From positions 1-64,000 of the forward strand of contig JBIIHQ010000008.1 of the NCBI GenBank assembly GCA_044235645.1: a DNA stretch of 64,000 nucleotides, given 5' to 3'. The notes beneath the pieces were generated by a model. The model was given only the letters and a program-made list of their open reading frames with translations. It was not told where the DNA came from and ran no database searches. Origin of the DNA: OMIW01 sp044235645. Lineage in GTDB: Bacteria > Bdellovibrionota_C > UBA2361 > OMIW01. Below are positions 8,649 to 17,392 of this stretch, one piece after another (the stretch's first letter is position 1; each line of letters opens with the position of its first letter). The position numbers were made by a program, and so were the translations under genes.

Positions 8649-8897
8649 ATGGCGAGATGTCCCTCCTGTGGCGGTCAATCGGCCCGCAGATCGCCTGCTC
8701 ATCCCTCTTTCCCCTTTTGTTCCGAGCGATGTCAACAACTCGACCTCAGCGCGTGGCTTCGGTCCGACTTTGTGATATCAACTGCAATTTCTGAAGACGT
8801 TATTCCGCTTTGTGAGGCTGGTAAACAAGAGGTCAACCCAGCGAACGACGGGATCGCGATCTCCCCGGACAGTCTCGAGGATTTCCTCATCGATTAA
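8649..8897 (+). CDS. yacG: YacG-type zinc protein (DNA gyrase inhibitor family)
   Basis: 82 residues. The YacG zinc-binding pattern is complete: CPSCGG at residues 4-9 and FCSERCQQLDLSAWL at 23-37, giving a four-cysteine site. In E. coli YacG binds and inhibits DNA gyrase. The C-terminal 40 residues are acidic. An AAGGGGGC ribosome binding site precedes the ATG. The usual neighbour coaE is absent; the gene stands alone after a hairpin. Confidence 0.85.
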   Translation: MARCPSCGGQSARRSPAHPSFPFCSERCQQLDLSAWLRSDFVISTAISEDVIPLCEAGKQEVNPANDGIAISPDSLEDFLID

Positions 8898-9231
8898 GCC
8901 CTCGCCTCAGGGCGAAGAGTCTTGCACATTGCCCTCATCAGAGGGATGGGGCTTGTCTTTCATGTTTCCCAACGCAAAGATTTATTTGAGAAGGCAGGAA
9001 AGGTCGCCCTCCCGCTCTCCTGGCCATTCTATTTGTGATGTATCGCCCATTAAGCTGGTACCAGGAGCGGTAGATCGAGATATCGAACGAACTCAACACT
9101 ACCATCATATTTGATGAATAAACTACAACCATCTGAAATAATTGTCCTTTTAAGCTTTGTCTTGCCCTAACTCCAACATAACCCCTTGAAAGACTGTTGC
9201 AATTTCGCCAGAACCCTTTCGCAAGGTTGTT
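8898..9231 (+). other. Intergenic region, 334 bases
   Basis: AT-rich in its second half, probably holding the promoter of the 9232 gene, but no confident -35/-10 pair was identified. No open frame with a good start and no strong hairpin was seen. Confidence 0.3.
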
Positions 9232-10179
9232 ATGAGCATGAGTCTCGCCCCAACTCACTCGAGACCCGATTCCTCGATCGGACTGCCTCTGCCGGCCGTA
9301 ACCTCGACAGGGAAAGGTCTTGCCGCGCTTCTCGAGTCAAAATCAGAGGTGGTAGCGCTGATCGGAGGACGGTCAGAAGATGCCGCCGTGGTTCGACGCA
9401 CGACGGAGGGCGGTTATGAGGTGAAGACACCTCGGGTGACTGCCGTTTTCGATAGTTCGGGAGTATGTACCGGGTTCAGAAATGCCCAGGGGGACCAGAT
9501 GAGCAGTCGAAATCTCGGCGGTAATTTGCTCCTGGAAAAGATTGAACGATGGGGACTAGTGGAGGATAAAAGGCACCAGGGTGAGTCACAAGTGGCTCTG
9601 ACTGGTTCCGAGGCCCTCACCCCAGCGATAATGAGGCCTCAATCGACACCATGGATCCTTGCTGTTGGCTCGGATACTCCATTCCTCCGACAGAAGGGGG
9701 TATCATCCTCCGCCATAACCGCATTCATGAAGGAGGCGGAGACCATTTTTGCCCGTCATGGCCACTCGCTCACCCGAGAGCAAGTCGTTGCATTGACCGC
9801 TACCTGTCTCCAGGAGAATGCGTTATCGACGGGTCGAACCGCTGGTGGTCTCGGGATTTGTCAGTGGAACGGGTCACGAGAAACCAATTATCACCTCTTT
9901 GCCCGTCAGTATGCCCGCCTCCATCCTGGAACCTCTACCGTCGGAACCCAACTCGCCTATGTTCTGCATGAAATGGGAGAGGATGTAGGACCGAGGGGTG
10001 CGGGGAAGGGGGTTCGCTCCGAAGCCGGCGAGATGTTCCTGAAAGCCACCTCCGTTGAGGAAGCGATGAACGCCCTTGCCAAATACGAAGGTTACGGAAA
10101 TGCTGGAAATCGCTATCGATTTGCGAGAGAACTCGATCGTGGACTTCGCCGACCCAATGTAGATGATTTAGTGATTTAG
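9232..10179 (+). CDS. Protein with C-terminal phage-tail-lysozyme-like domain
   Basis: 315 residues. The C-terminal half (about 160-310) has the lysozyme-like pattern of the phage tail lysozyme family: catalytic Glu candidate in ATCLQENALSTG, then GGLGICQWNGSR and a downstream helix LAYVLHEMG. The N-terminal 150 residues have no recognised fold. There is no signal peptide, so a peptidoglycan role would need a holin, specialised secretion system or tail-like particle; no phage structural genes are nearby. AAGG lies upstream of the start. Confidence 0.65.
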   Translation: MSMSLAPTHSRPDSSIGLPLPAVTSTGKGLAALLESKSEVVALIGGRSEDAAVVRRTTEGGYEVKTPRVTAVFDSSGVCTGFRNAQGDQMSSRNLGGNLLLEKIERWGLVEDKRHQGESQVALTGSEALTPAIMRPQSTPWILAVGSDTPFLRQKGVSSSAITAFMKEAETIFARHGHSLTREQVVALTATCLQENALSTGRTAGGLGICQWNGSRETNYHLFARQYARLHPGTSTVGTQLAYVLHEMGEDVGPRGAGKGVRSEAGEMFLKATSVEEAMNALAKYEGYGNAGNRYRFARELDRGLRRPNVDDLVI

Positions 10180-10282
10180 CTCCCGGGGGCGACGACCTTG
10201 GACAACGGGGATCTGGACAACCTCGGTGCTAAGTCACATTCTCGAGGTGTTACCCATTGGCATCATAGAACCGAACTTTCTC

Positions 10283-10852
10283 TCAGCTATTTTCCCCCTT
10301 CTCAAGCTCCTTCATCAATCGATTCCGAGCCCGGTGGGCACGAACCTTCACATTAACCTCACTGAGACCGACCTCGCCAGCTATGTCTCGAAGACTGCGA
10401 TCCTCAACGTGCAACCCGACGAGAATCGCGAGATCCCCGGGTGAAATCGAACCACAGAGCTGTCTGAGGAGCGAGACATTTTCGAATCTACCCTCCCACT
10501 CTGAAAACGAAGTCGCTGCTTGGTCATCCGAGGCGATTTCTCTCTCTTCATCGCTACTTTTTACATCGCCGAGCTGTCTGGCCTTGCGGTTCAGGTGTCG
10601 CAGCGCAATGCGCCGGGTGAGGGTGGCAAGCCAAGCCCGGACCGCACGCGTATCCCGAAGCTGGGGCAGCTTGCGATAAGCAACCCAAAGGGCTTCTTGT
10701 TCAACATCCATCACTGATGCGTCGCGCACGAACTGTCGCGCAACCCGACGCACCGTCTTGCGGTGGTCGGCGCAAATTGTCTCGAAAAGGTGCTGAATCG
10801 CATCGTCCGAGACCGTTTTTGAAGATCGTTGCGAGGCCACGTTTACCCTCAT
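10283..10852 (-). CDS. ECF-subfamily RNA polymerase sigma factor
   Basis: 189 residues, typical ECF length. Region 2 (about residues 20-95) contains VEQEALWVAYRKLPQLRDTRAVRAWLATLTRR and binds the -10 element and core polymerase; region 4 (about 130-185) has the helix-turn-helix SLRDIAGEVGLSEVNVKVRAHRARNRL for the -35 element. It should redirect transcription under an envelope or stress signal. No anti-sigma gene is adjacent, which is unusual, so control may be transcriptional or unlinked. It is convergent with the lysozyme-like gene. Confidence 0.92.
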   Translation of the reverse strand: MRVNVASQRSSKTVSDDAIQHLFETICADHRKTVRRVARQFVRDASVMDVEQEALWVAYRKLPQLRDTRAVRAWLATLTRRIALRHLNRKARQLGDVKSSDEEREIASDDQAATSFSEWEGRFENVSLLRQLCGSISPGDLAILVGLHVEDRSLRDIAGEVGLSEVNVKVRAHRARNRLMKELEKGENS

Positions 10853-11067
10853 GGATGTAGCTAGCTCTTTTTTTGGTCTCCCAATCGAAGCGACTCACAT
10901 GCAGGAACCTTGGGATTCCCGAAAACAAAGCCCACCTCCTTCAACGGCAAAGCGTCGAAAAACTTAATACGCCACTATCAAATTCCCCCCCCCAACAGCT
11001 CTCTCAAGAAGCCCGAAGATTCACTTTCGCCTCTTATTCGATGCTACCACTACCCAAAAGAACCCAA

Positions 11068-12600
11068 CTATCGTCGACCCCATAACCGACGACGAACCCT
11101 CGATACGATGTCACGTCGCCAGAAGCGAAACTGACGACGCTGAAAGTTCATCCAGAGGAGCCAATAGCCCACCGGAGAGAGGATAAATCGAAGAACTACT
11201 CCCCGCCAACGGGGAAGACAGCAGAACAGATGGCTCCACATGTGAATCTCTGTTTTGATAAAGTGGCTCGGTGAGTGTCGCGGGGTCTCGAAGCCATACG
11301 CTGGGATGGGCTTGCCCTGCCGCCGGCGGGTTTCGATAACCCGAAAGGCTCGCCACCGCTTTTCCCCCGCCATCAGAGAGTTACACGCGAGTGCCTCTCG
11401 CCGAGTAACGTCGAGGAATCCGAGTTTTCCCTCGTCGACCATACGCCGACAAACTTCGCGAGCGTATGAGGAACGCACCAGCGCGAAGCTCCATCCTTCA
11501 GAAAACTTCACGGCATCCTCTGGGGGGGCCATCCAGGGATCACCGACCGCGATGTCAGCAAACTCGGCGGTTGCGTCGTAACAGGTCAGGCACCGCTCGG
11601 GGGTATAAAGCCGGTACAGGATATTAATCATTTCAATAGAGGTGGGGCGATAACCCTCCGCCCTCTCACCAAAATACACAGGATAGAGGCTTCCATCATC
11701 GAGCTCGAGGTAGGGAGTGCCGGGGTGTTTTCCGATCCGGGAGATGAAGCGACGCGCTCGTCGCGCTTTATCGCCGAGCGTCTCCCACAACACCGCGTAC
11801 GCATCGTGCTCAATCGCGGCGTGACAAAAGAGTCCGATGGTGAGAACCACCCGCGATTGGATTCTCTCGTCGAGCTCTGCCGCCTTTCTGACCCCATGAA
11901 TTTGACACGGCAATCCAACGACCGCGTATCGACCGGGCTTTTCACGAATCTCTGCGAGAAGGGTATTCGTCGGCGCGATCGCATATTTCGATTTCATCGC
12001 CCCCATCAACTCCTCGGCAGTTCGAGCGATCATCGGCCTCCCGCGCCACAATTCCCTTTCATCCGACTGGATGGTGACCGCTCCATCGATCTCACCCCGC
12101 TCGAGGAGGTCGAGGAGAATCGCGGTGACGAGCCCTCCAGAGGTGGAACCCTCACGGATCCGGGCATCGGTTGCATACGCAATCCCTTGGTCGATAAAGT
12201 GACCGTGGGTATCGTTGTGATCAGATGCGACCCCGAAGATGGACTGGTAGAAATGATCGGCACCGAATTCATCACCTGGGCACACCTTGACGCAGAGCTG
12301 GCAATCGGTACACGCCGAGAGATTGGTGACAGTCGGGTACTCCTCACCATCGCACGAAAGCACCGACGTTGGGCAGATACCCACACAACTTCCACACCGA
12401 TGACACAACCCTCCATCGACGATCCGCGCGAGGGTGCGGAGGGTTCGGGGCACCTCGTGTTCAGCAACCGGAGGCCACTCAAGAGGTGCTCCCATGGGTC
12501 CTGCGCCCCCTCTCAATGGCGCTTCGTCGGGCAGGATTCGGAGTCCCGTGGGCCGTGAGGTAGTCGTTGCCCCCGCGTTTACGTTTTTCTCCTCACGCAT
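11068..12600 (-). CDS. FrhB/FdhB-family iron-sulfur protein (coenzyme F420 hydrogenase/dehydrogenase beta-subunit-like)
   Basis: About 510 residues. Two ferredoxin-like [4Fe-4S] motifs lie near the N-terminus: Cys66-Cys69-Cys72-Cys76-Pro and Cys97-Cys100-Cys103-Cys107-Pro. The FrhB N- and C-terminal domains follow (FVDQGIAYATDARIREGSTS-like start at about 135, later VGLPCQIHGVRKA and CLTCYDATAEFADIAVGDPW). Family members transfer electrons via flavin and Fe-S clusters; copies in polysaccharide loci often sit beside pyruvyl transferases, as here. The ATG has an AAGGAG site inside the upstream gene, which it overlaps. Last gene of the run. Confidence 0.85.
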   Translation of the reverse strand: MREEKNVNAGATTTSRPTGLRILPDEAPLRGGAGPMGAPLEWPPVAEHEVPRTLRTLARIVDGGLCHRCGSCVGICPTSVLSCDGEEYPTVTNLSACTDCQLCVKVCPGDEFGADHFYQSIFGVASDHNDTHGHFIDQGIAYATDARIREGSTSGGLVTAILLDLLERGEIDGAVTIQSDERELWRGRPMIARTAEELMGAMKSKYAIAPTNTLLAEIREKPGRYAVVGLPCQIHGVRKAAELDERIQSRVVLTIGLFCHAAIEHDAYAVLWETLGDKARRARRFISRIGKHPGTPYLELDDGSLYPVYFGERAEGYRPTSIEMINILYRLYTPERCLTCYDATAEFADIAVGDPWMAPPEDAVKFSEGWSFALVRSSYAREVCRRMVDEGKLGFLDVTRREALACNSLMAGEKRWRAFRVIETRRRQGKPIPAYGFETPRHSPSHFIKTEIHMWSHLFCCLPRWRGVVLRFILSPVGYWLLWMNFQRRQFRFWRRDIVSRVRRRLWGRR

Positions 12601-13873
12601 CACAACGCTCCTTACTCAGCCAATGCTCTCCCAACGCCACAACCCGTGCGCCAACAGAGGGAAAGGTTGTATATTTGCCTGCTTGCACTGTTATATGGCC
12701 ATCACAGGCCGCGATATGGGTACGGGGATCGGCGGCCACCGGCGCACAGGCAGAAGGCCCCTCCCGAAGGCGCACGAACTGTCTCGGCAATATCCCGGAT
12801 TCAACGCCAACCACATCGTTGAGTGACAGTCCAAGCACCCCCGCACCAGCAACCTCATCAACAAGGGAAGCAAGATGCTCCTCGGGAACCGTGGCGCTCG
12901 AGCGCGTGGCGAGCCACTCGGAGAACAACGTCGTACCTCCCGACACACTACCTATCGAGGAACGATCCTCCCTCCACCCGCACGCGGAAAGGGGGAGGTA
13001 CCCGGTGCCAATCGCTGAGCGACCGCCGGAACGGGGGGAGATAAAGAGCATACGCCCTCGATTTGAACCATCACCCGTTATTGGTACCGCAATCCCGAGC
13101 CCGCTACTGATGTCCCTGCCCAGCACGACATTATATCCGACGCACCACCGAATCTCCTGATTGTTCCCACTCTCTTCATCCCCCCACGGTCCCCGAGCAT
13201 CTACCACCACTCGACAGTGGACGACCTCGCCACCCGAGAGCTCCACGATGAATCGGCCATTCTCTCGATTCATCCTCTCAACTGACGTCTGTTCCCTTAC
13301 CACCCCCCCTGCCGACTCGATCTGTTCCCGCACCCGACCCACCAATCCGTGATGATCACGCAGCCAGCCATCCTCCCACCCGAATGCCGCGATTGCACCT
13401 CGGCGCTTGACCAACGGGTGTTCCGGGGATTTATGAATGGGCACCACTCCCGGACCCGCTGATACGTTGACCCGACCTGCTCCGACGATGGCGCGATATC
13501 CGAGATGACCGAGCGTCAGGCCACACCGACCTTTCGTTCCCCATCCGAAGACCGGCATCCAACAGGGGAGAGGAGCTATCTGTTCGGGAAATGCTCGTCG
13601 GAGCTCCGCTAAGGATCGGGCTGATTCGAGAATCCGACCAACCGCGCCGTTCTGCATGTAACGGAGACCGCTATGGATGATACAGTGGCTGTTTGACGAT
13701 GCTTCAGAGGCGAGCCGTCCTCGCTCAAAAAGGTGGACCGACCACGGCCCGGAGGAGCGCCCCCGAGAGCGACGTTCGGAGAGACAAGCCGCCCGCGCTA
13801 TTCCTAATCCGGTGATGCCTCCGCCAATTATCACCAGATCAACAATCGCCCCGTCGTTGCCGCCCCGCGTCAT
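12593..13873 (-). CDS. FAD-dependent oxidoreductase, glycerol-3-phosphate dehydrogenase-like (DAO fold)
   Basis: 426 residues. A Rossmann FAD-binding motif IIGGGITGLGIARAA (about residues 14-28) and a GlpD/LhgO-like sequence SEASSNSHCIIHSGLRY place it in the DAO superfamily. A second FAD contact is VVVDARGPWG. The C-terminal part lacks the extra GlpD domain, so glycerol-3-phosphate is not assured as substrate. The start codon overlaps the stop of the pyruvyl transferase gene (ATGA), and its end overlaps the FrhB-like gene, which could accept or donate its electrons. That partnership is inference. Confidence 0.8.
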   Translation of the reverse strand: MTRGGNDGAIVDLVIIGGGITGLGIARAACLSERRSRGRSSGPWSVHLFERGRLASEASSNSHCIIHSGLRYMQNGAVGRILESARSLAELRRAFPEQIAPLPCWMPVFGWGTKGRCGLTLGHLGYRAIVGAGRVNVSAGPGVVPIHKSPEHPLVKRRGAIAAFGWEDGWLRDHHGLVGRVREQIESAGGVVREQTSVERMNRENGRFIVELSGGEVVHCRVVVDARGPWGDEESGNNQEIRWCVGYNVVLGRDISSGLGIAVPITGDGSNRGRMLFISPRSGGRSAIGTGYLPLSACGWREDRSSIGSVSGGTTLFSEWLATRSSATVPEEHLASLVDEVAGAGVLGLSLNDVVGVESGILPRQFVRLREGPSACAPVAADPRTHIAACDGHITVQAGKYTTFPSVGARVVALGEHWLSKERCDA

Positions 13874-15177
13874 GCAGCTGCCTGCTTAACCGGTGCCGCC
13901 CCGATCGCAAAAGCTTCGTCGACCGAACTGCCGCGATTGAGTGCTCCGACGATGTGCGCTGCCCGAGCCGCCTCGATTCGAAGCTCAGGCACTCGCCGCC
14001 CAAGATGTGCTCGAATCTCAGCCCGTCGCTCCCAAGAATCGGTAAAGTGGCGGTAGAGAGGCTCCTCGCCGAAATCGTGAAAACTCATATTAAGCGAGGG
14101 CAAACCGAGCACCCGAAAATAGTAATCAACCTTCGGCTGATGACCGAGACCGATCGTCGGAACAAGCTCTGACGAGGCAAGAATCGTCGCGTGGAGTCTC
14201 ATTCCAAATAGCATCGATAGCTTTTGAAATACTCCCTTGATGTCGTAGTGGTCGTACTCGGTATTTGACAATATCGCCTGGGGTACGCGGGGCGAGATCC
14301 GTTGAGCTAACTCCTGCGTAAGGGGAAGGTCGTGATGCTGGGTACTCACCATTAGTAAACTCACCCCCGTATCGAGGGCAAATCGCTCAATTGCCCGGGC
14401 GGTGGTCGCAAGAAATACCTCTTTTCCCATCGATGGGCGACGAGGACGAACCCAGGTATCAATATATTTGCTGACGTTAATCCCGACAACCTCTCGGGAA
14501 ATATCAATCCCCAGCTTGTTCACAATCTCTTGCACTCGCCGCTCATCGGCTGGTTTAACACTTATCGCGGCATCCGCCCCAATAAGCACACGAGGATTTG
14601 TGACTCCTACCGAACGCAGGATATCGTACGACTCCTGATCGCGAACCGTGATAAAATCCATTTGCTCCCCGAGGTCGCGCAGAATAGCTGCGCCTTTGGG
14701 GGTATCAATCGGGCCAACTCCCACATTGTACATACCAAGCAATCGGCCCCGCCGCTTCGCACGGGGTAGAAGCTGAGCGACTGATATCATATTATTGAAG
14801 AGAGGATTATAAAGAGATCGATCGAACAGAATCGCATCGAAGATAAGGCTTAGATCGGTCCGGACGACGCTTCTGAGAGTCGGCACCCCGAGCATCCCGA
14901 CCGAAAGCGCCCACGGCAACATACTGATCGGCACGGTCCGGTGATGATAATGCTCCCGAACAAAGGTCGGATTGAGCGTCGGTATTTCGTACGTTACCGG
15001 CCGCCGCAGGTTGTCATCGATAGCGTCCATGATACCCGCGATCAGCGCCGCATCGCCGGCGTTACGCCCACTCGATGAGCCCAGCAGCGTTATTGATCGT
15101 ATCGACCCCTGGGTATCTCCTGCCTGCTGCCCTGAATAAGACTCCCGCACCACGCACTCCCTCTCTCTCTTAACCAT
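13870..15177 (-). CDS. Polysaccharide pyruvyl transferase family protein (CsaB/WcaK-like)
   Basis: About 435 residues from the preferred start. Family features: LGSSSGRNAGDAALIAG near the N-terminus, GMYNVGVGPIDTP, FITVRDQESYDILRSVGV, and the C-terminal FGMRLHATILASSELVPTIGLGHQPKV with its conserved Arg-x-His. Such enzymes add pyruvate ketals from phosphoenolpyruvate to surface glycans. A longer frame upstream would overlap the FKBP gene; the ATG at 15177 has an ideal GAGGAGGG site and is preferred. It overlaps the FAD oxidoreductase by four bases. Confidence 0.87.
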   Translation of the reverse strand: MVKRERECVVRESYSGQQAGDTQGSIRSITLLGSSSGRNAGDAALIAGIMDAIDDNLRRPVTYEIPTLNPTFVREHYHHRTVPISMLPWALSVGMLGVPTLRSVVRTDLSLIFDAILFDRSLYNPLFNNMISVAQLLPRAKRRGRLLGMYNVGVGPIDTPKGAAILRDLGEQMDFITVRDQESYDILRSVGVTNPRVLIGADAAISVKPADERRVQEIVNKLGIDISREVVGINVSKYIDTWVRPRRPSMGKEVFLATTARAIERFALDTGVSLLMVSTQHHDLPLTQELAQRISPRVPQAILSNTEYDHYDIKGVFQKLSMLFGMRLHATILASSELVPTIGLGHQPKVDYYFRVLGLPSLNMSFHDFGEEPLYRHFTDSWERRAEIRAHLGRRVPELRIEAARAAHIVGALNRGSSVDEAFAIGAAPVKQAAA

Positions 15178-15232
15178 CAGCCCTCCTCGCCGACCCCCGC
15201 CCCAAACGGACCGGGATCGGCGAGAATTCACC

Positions 15233-15967
15233 TCACTTCGGCGCCGCAGCCGGACTAGCCACTGGCTTCGCTGTGCCATTTGGCTTCACGATGGCGAGAA
15301 GCTCGACCTCAAACACGAGGGTCGCATTTGGTCCAATCCTCGGCGGCGCTCCTCGCTCGCCATAGGCGAGTGACGCCGGAATAACAAGCTCATACTTGGA
15401 CCCCTCCTGCATCAGCTGCAACCCTTCTTGCCATCCCTTGATAACCGCCTTCACCGCGAATTCCGCTGGCTCACCACGTTCAACCGAGCTATCAAAGACA
15501 GTCCCATCAACAAGCTTACCAACGTAATGGACCCGCACCGTGTCGGTCAGGGTAGGAGGGGCTCCGGAGCCAGGCTTGAGGAGTTTGTACTGAAGCCCGG
15601 ATGGAGTGACCTTCACGCCAGCGGCTGCCTTGTTCGTCTCGAGAAAAGCTTTCCCCTTGGCCTCAAGCTCGGCTTGCTTTTTTTCAAAGCGAGCTTGAGT
15701 GCCCTGCTGAAACGCGATCATAACCCGCTGACTCTCCTCGGGGGTAATCGCCGACGCCGTCCCCTTGAGCGCCTCTTCAATACCCCGAGCGACGAATGCG
15801 GGACTGATCGGAGTCTCGCTCTCCTTCATCTTCTCCCCAATATCCCGACCAATCAGGTAACTCACTCGCTCATCATCAGTCGCAAAATTCTGCGCTATTA
15901 CCTCACTCACCGATCCTCCCATCGCTAACGCTAAACCCACTATAGTGAGCCCCTTGGTTATTCTCAT
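15233..15967 (-). CDS. Exported FKBP-type peptidyl-prolyl isomerase (FkpA/Mip-like)
   Basis: 244 residues. Signal peptide (residues 1-25, ending VIAQ), an N-terminal helical dimerisation domain (about 28-115, LIGRDIGEKMKESETPISPAFVARGI type), then an FKBP domain (about 125-228) with VRVHYVGKLVDGTVFDSS, VIKGWQEGLQLM and LAYGERGAPPRIGPNATLVFEVELL. It catalyses proline isomerisation and assists folding in the periplasm. The C-terminal tail is Ala/Pro-rich. Lies between the MlaD gene and the pyruvyl transferase gene on one strand. Confidence 0.92.
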   Translation of the reverse strand: MRITKGLTIVGLALAMGGSVSEVIAQNFATDDERVSYLIGRDIGEKMKESETPISPAFVARGIEEALKGTASAITPEESQRVMIAFQQGTQARFEKKQAELEAKGKAFLETNKAAAGVKVTPSGLQYKLLKPGSGAPPTLTDTVRVHYVGKLVDGTVFDSSVERGEPAEFAVKAVIKGWQEGLQLMQEGSKYELVIPASLAYGERGAPPRIGPNATLVFEVELLAIVKPNGTAKPVASPAAAPK

Positions 15968-16061
15968 AGCTTGCTCCCTTTACGCCTACTCTTTTGTCGT
16001 TTCAATCGTCCGCCTCGCTCTCCCGACGGCGACCGACATGCCTTTCACCTCTCTCTCCTCT

Positions 16062-17075
16062 TTACTCGCTTCTACTTTCTCGCTCCGAGGCCCCCTCCGA
16101 TCCTGCCGATTGTTCCTCCCGCTTGGCAGAACGCAAAGCCGCTCGCATCGCTTGTCGCAGCAGTATGCTCCGTTTCGCCTCATCGGTCACCCTCACCGCA
16201 TTGTCATAAAGCGTTGCATCCATGATGAGAGCACCCAAGGTTCCCGTCCCTCTCGCAAGGGCATCACTGACTGCCGCGATATCGGCAGATGCGGAGGATG
16301 CATTAGCAACGATCCGATGAAGTGCTTCTCGAGCATCAGACCCGAGCAATCCCGGCAGCACACCGTCACTTCCCTTCAGCCGGTGCACCACTTCACGAAT
16401 ATCAGCGGTTGCAATTTTCAGGTTTTTAGCCGCGTCCCGAAGATCCTCAATCGTCTCCTTCCCGGTTGAGCCGTAAACTACTTCGTGCGCAAAACCTTTT
16501 CCTCGCTCGACCTCGCTTATTACGCGGTTGAACGATTCGAACGCTTTCACGAGCTTGTCGACACCCTCTTCCTTTACCTTGCCAGTGATTGAGGTAAGAT
16601 CCCTTGCAACCGTCGAGGTGTCCTCGACGATCGACTGAACTTTCCCGAGAACCGCACTAATCTCCTGCGAATCCTTTACCGCGATATCACTGCCGGGAGG
16701 GAGACGCTCCTCCTTCCCACCTCCCGTAATGCTCACATATCGGTCGCCGAGCAGCCCCTGCGTTTCAATCGTTACAACGGAATCTTCCCTCAGCCGATTG
16801 ATGTACGGCTCGTTAATCAGTAAGTGGATCCGAATCTCGGGATCGCTCTGATCGCGCGGGAACTCGATCGATCCAACTCGCCCAATCTTTATCCCACCTA
16901 ATCGAACCGGCGCCCCGGTCGCCAGTCCTTTCGTGTCCGTTAATCGGGCATAATACGGGACCTGCTCTACAAAGAGCTGTCGCTCGCGACCCATCACAAG
17001 GATACTCACGAAGAGAAGCCCGAGTGCAACCAGCACAAAGATTCCCGCCCGATACTCGTTTCGCAGTGTTGCCAT
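16062..17075 (-). CDS. MCE/MlaD family lipid-transport protein
   Basis: 337 residues. One N-terminal membrane helix (about 10-28), then a single MCE domain (about 38-118) with GLATGAPVRLGGIKIGRVGSI and TQGLLGDRYVSI, then a long coiled-coil-like helical region. MlaD-type proteins form hexameric rings in the periplasm that carry phospholipids between membranes with an MlaEF ABC transporter; no mlaE or mlaF is in the window, so partners must be encoded elsewhere. It follows the glutaredoxin gene by 18 bases. The end is a low-complexity Ser/Glu/Arg tail. Confidence 0.88.
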   Translation of the reverse strand: MATLRNEYRAGIFVLVALGLLFVSILVMGRERQLFVEQVPYYARLTDTKGLATGAPVRLGGIKIGRVGSIEFPRDQSDPEIRIHLLINEPYINRLREDSVVTIETQGLLGDRYVSITGGGKEERLPPGSDIAVKDSQEISAVLGKVQSIVEDTSTVARDLTSITGKVKEEGVDKLVKAFESFNRVISEVERGKGFAHEVVYGSTGKETIEDLRDAAKNLKIATADIREVVHRLKGSDGVLPGLLGSDAREALHRIVANASSASADIAAVSDALARGTGTLGALIMDATLYDNAVRVTDEAKRSILLRQAMRAALRSAKREEQSAGSEGASERESRSE

Positions 17076-17093
17076 CGACCGTATGCCTATCCT

Positions 17094-17348
17094 CTACGCT
17101 TTGAGATCGTCAAGCCCCTGAGCCTCATCGCGCGCCTTCAGCTCGGAGAATCCCCCAATCAAGGCGTCGCCGTGAAAAATTTGGGGAAAGGTTTTCATCC
17201 CCGATCGTTGACGGAGCTGCTCGCGGATCTTGGTATCACGCGAGTCGACCATGATCTCCTCGTAGGCGATACCCCGATTCGTCAAAAGTGCCTTTGCCTG
17301 CACACAGTAAGGGCAATAGTCGAGGGAATATATCGTTACGGTTGCCAT
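17094..17348 (-). CDS. Glutaredoxin (GrxC type)
   Basis: 84 residues from the preferred ATG, which has GGAG eight bases upstream; the longer open frame to 17396 adds 16 residues not typical of the family. The dithiol active site CPYC is at residues 12-15, the cis-Pro region is KTFPQIF, and GGFSEL gives the glutathione-binding end. It reduces disulfides and mixed glutathione disulfides in the cytoplasm. Sits in a tight minus-strand run between the methyltransferase and MlaD genes. Confidence 0.93.
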   Translation of the reverse strand: MATVTIYSLDYCPYCVQAKALLTNRGIAYEEIMVDSRDTKIREQLRQRSGMKTFPQIFHGDALIGGFSELKARDEAQGLDDLKA

Positions 17349-17392
17349 GTTGTTCTCCGTTGCTGAAAGCTGCCTATCCACACTTTGCTTTA

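Noticed and set aside
11725..12558. 277-residue plus-strand open frame antisense to the FrhB-like gene
   Set aside because: A mirror frame of a GC-rich real gene; low-complexity translation, no ribosome binding site or family.
15178..15279. Upstream extension of the pyruvyl transferase frame
   Set aside because: It would overlap the FKBP gene and reads as low-complexity Arg/Gly/Ser; the internal ATG has an ideal ribosome binding site.
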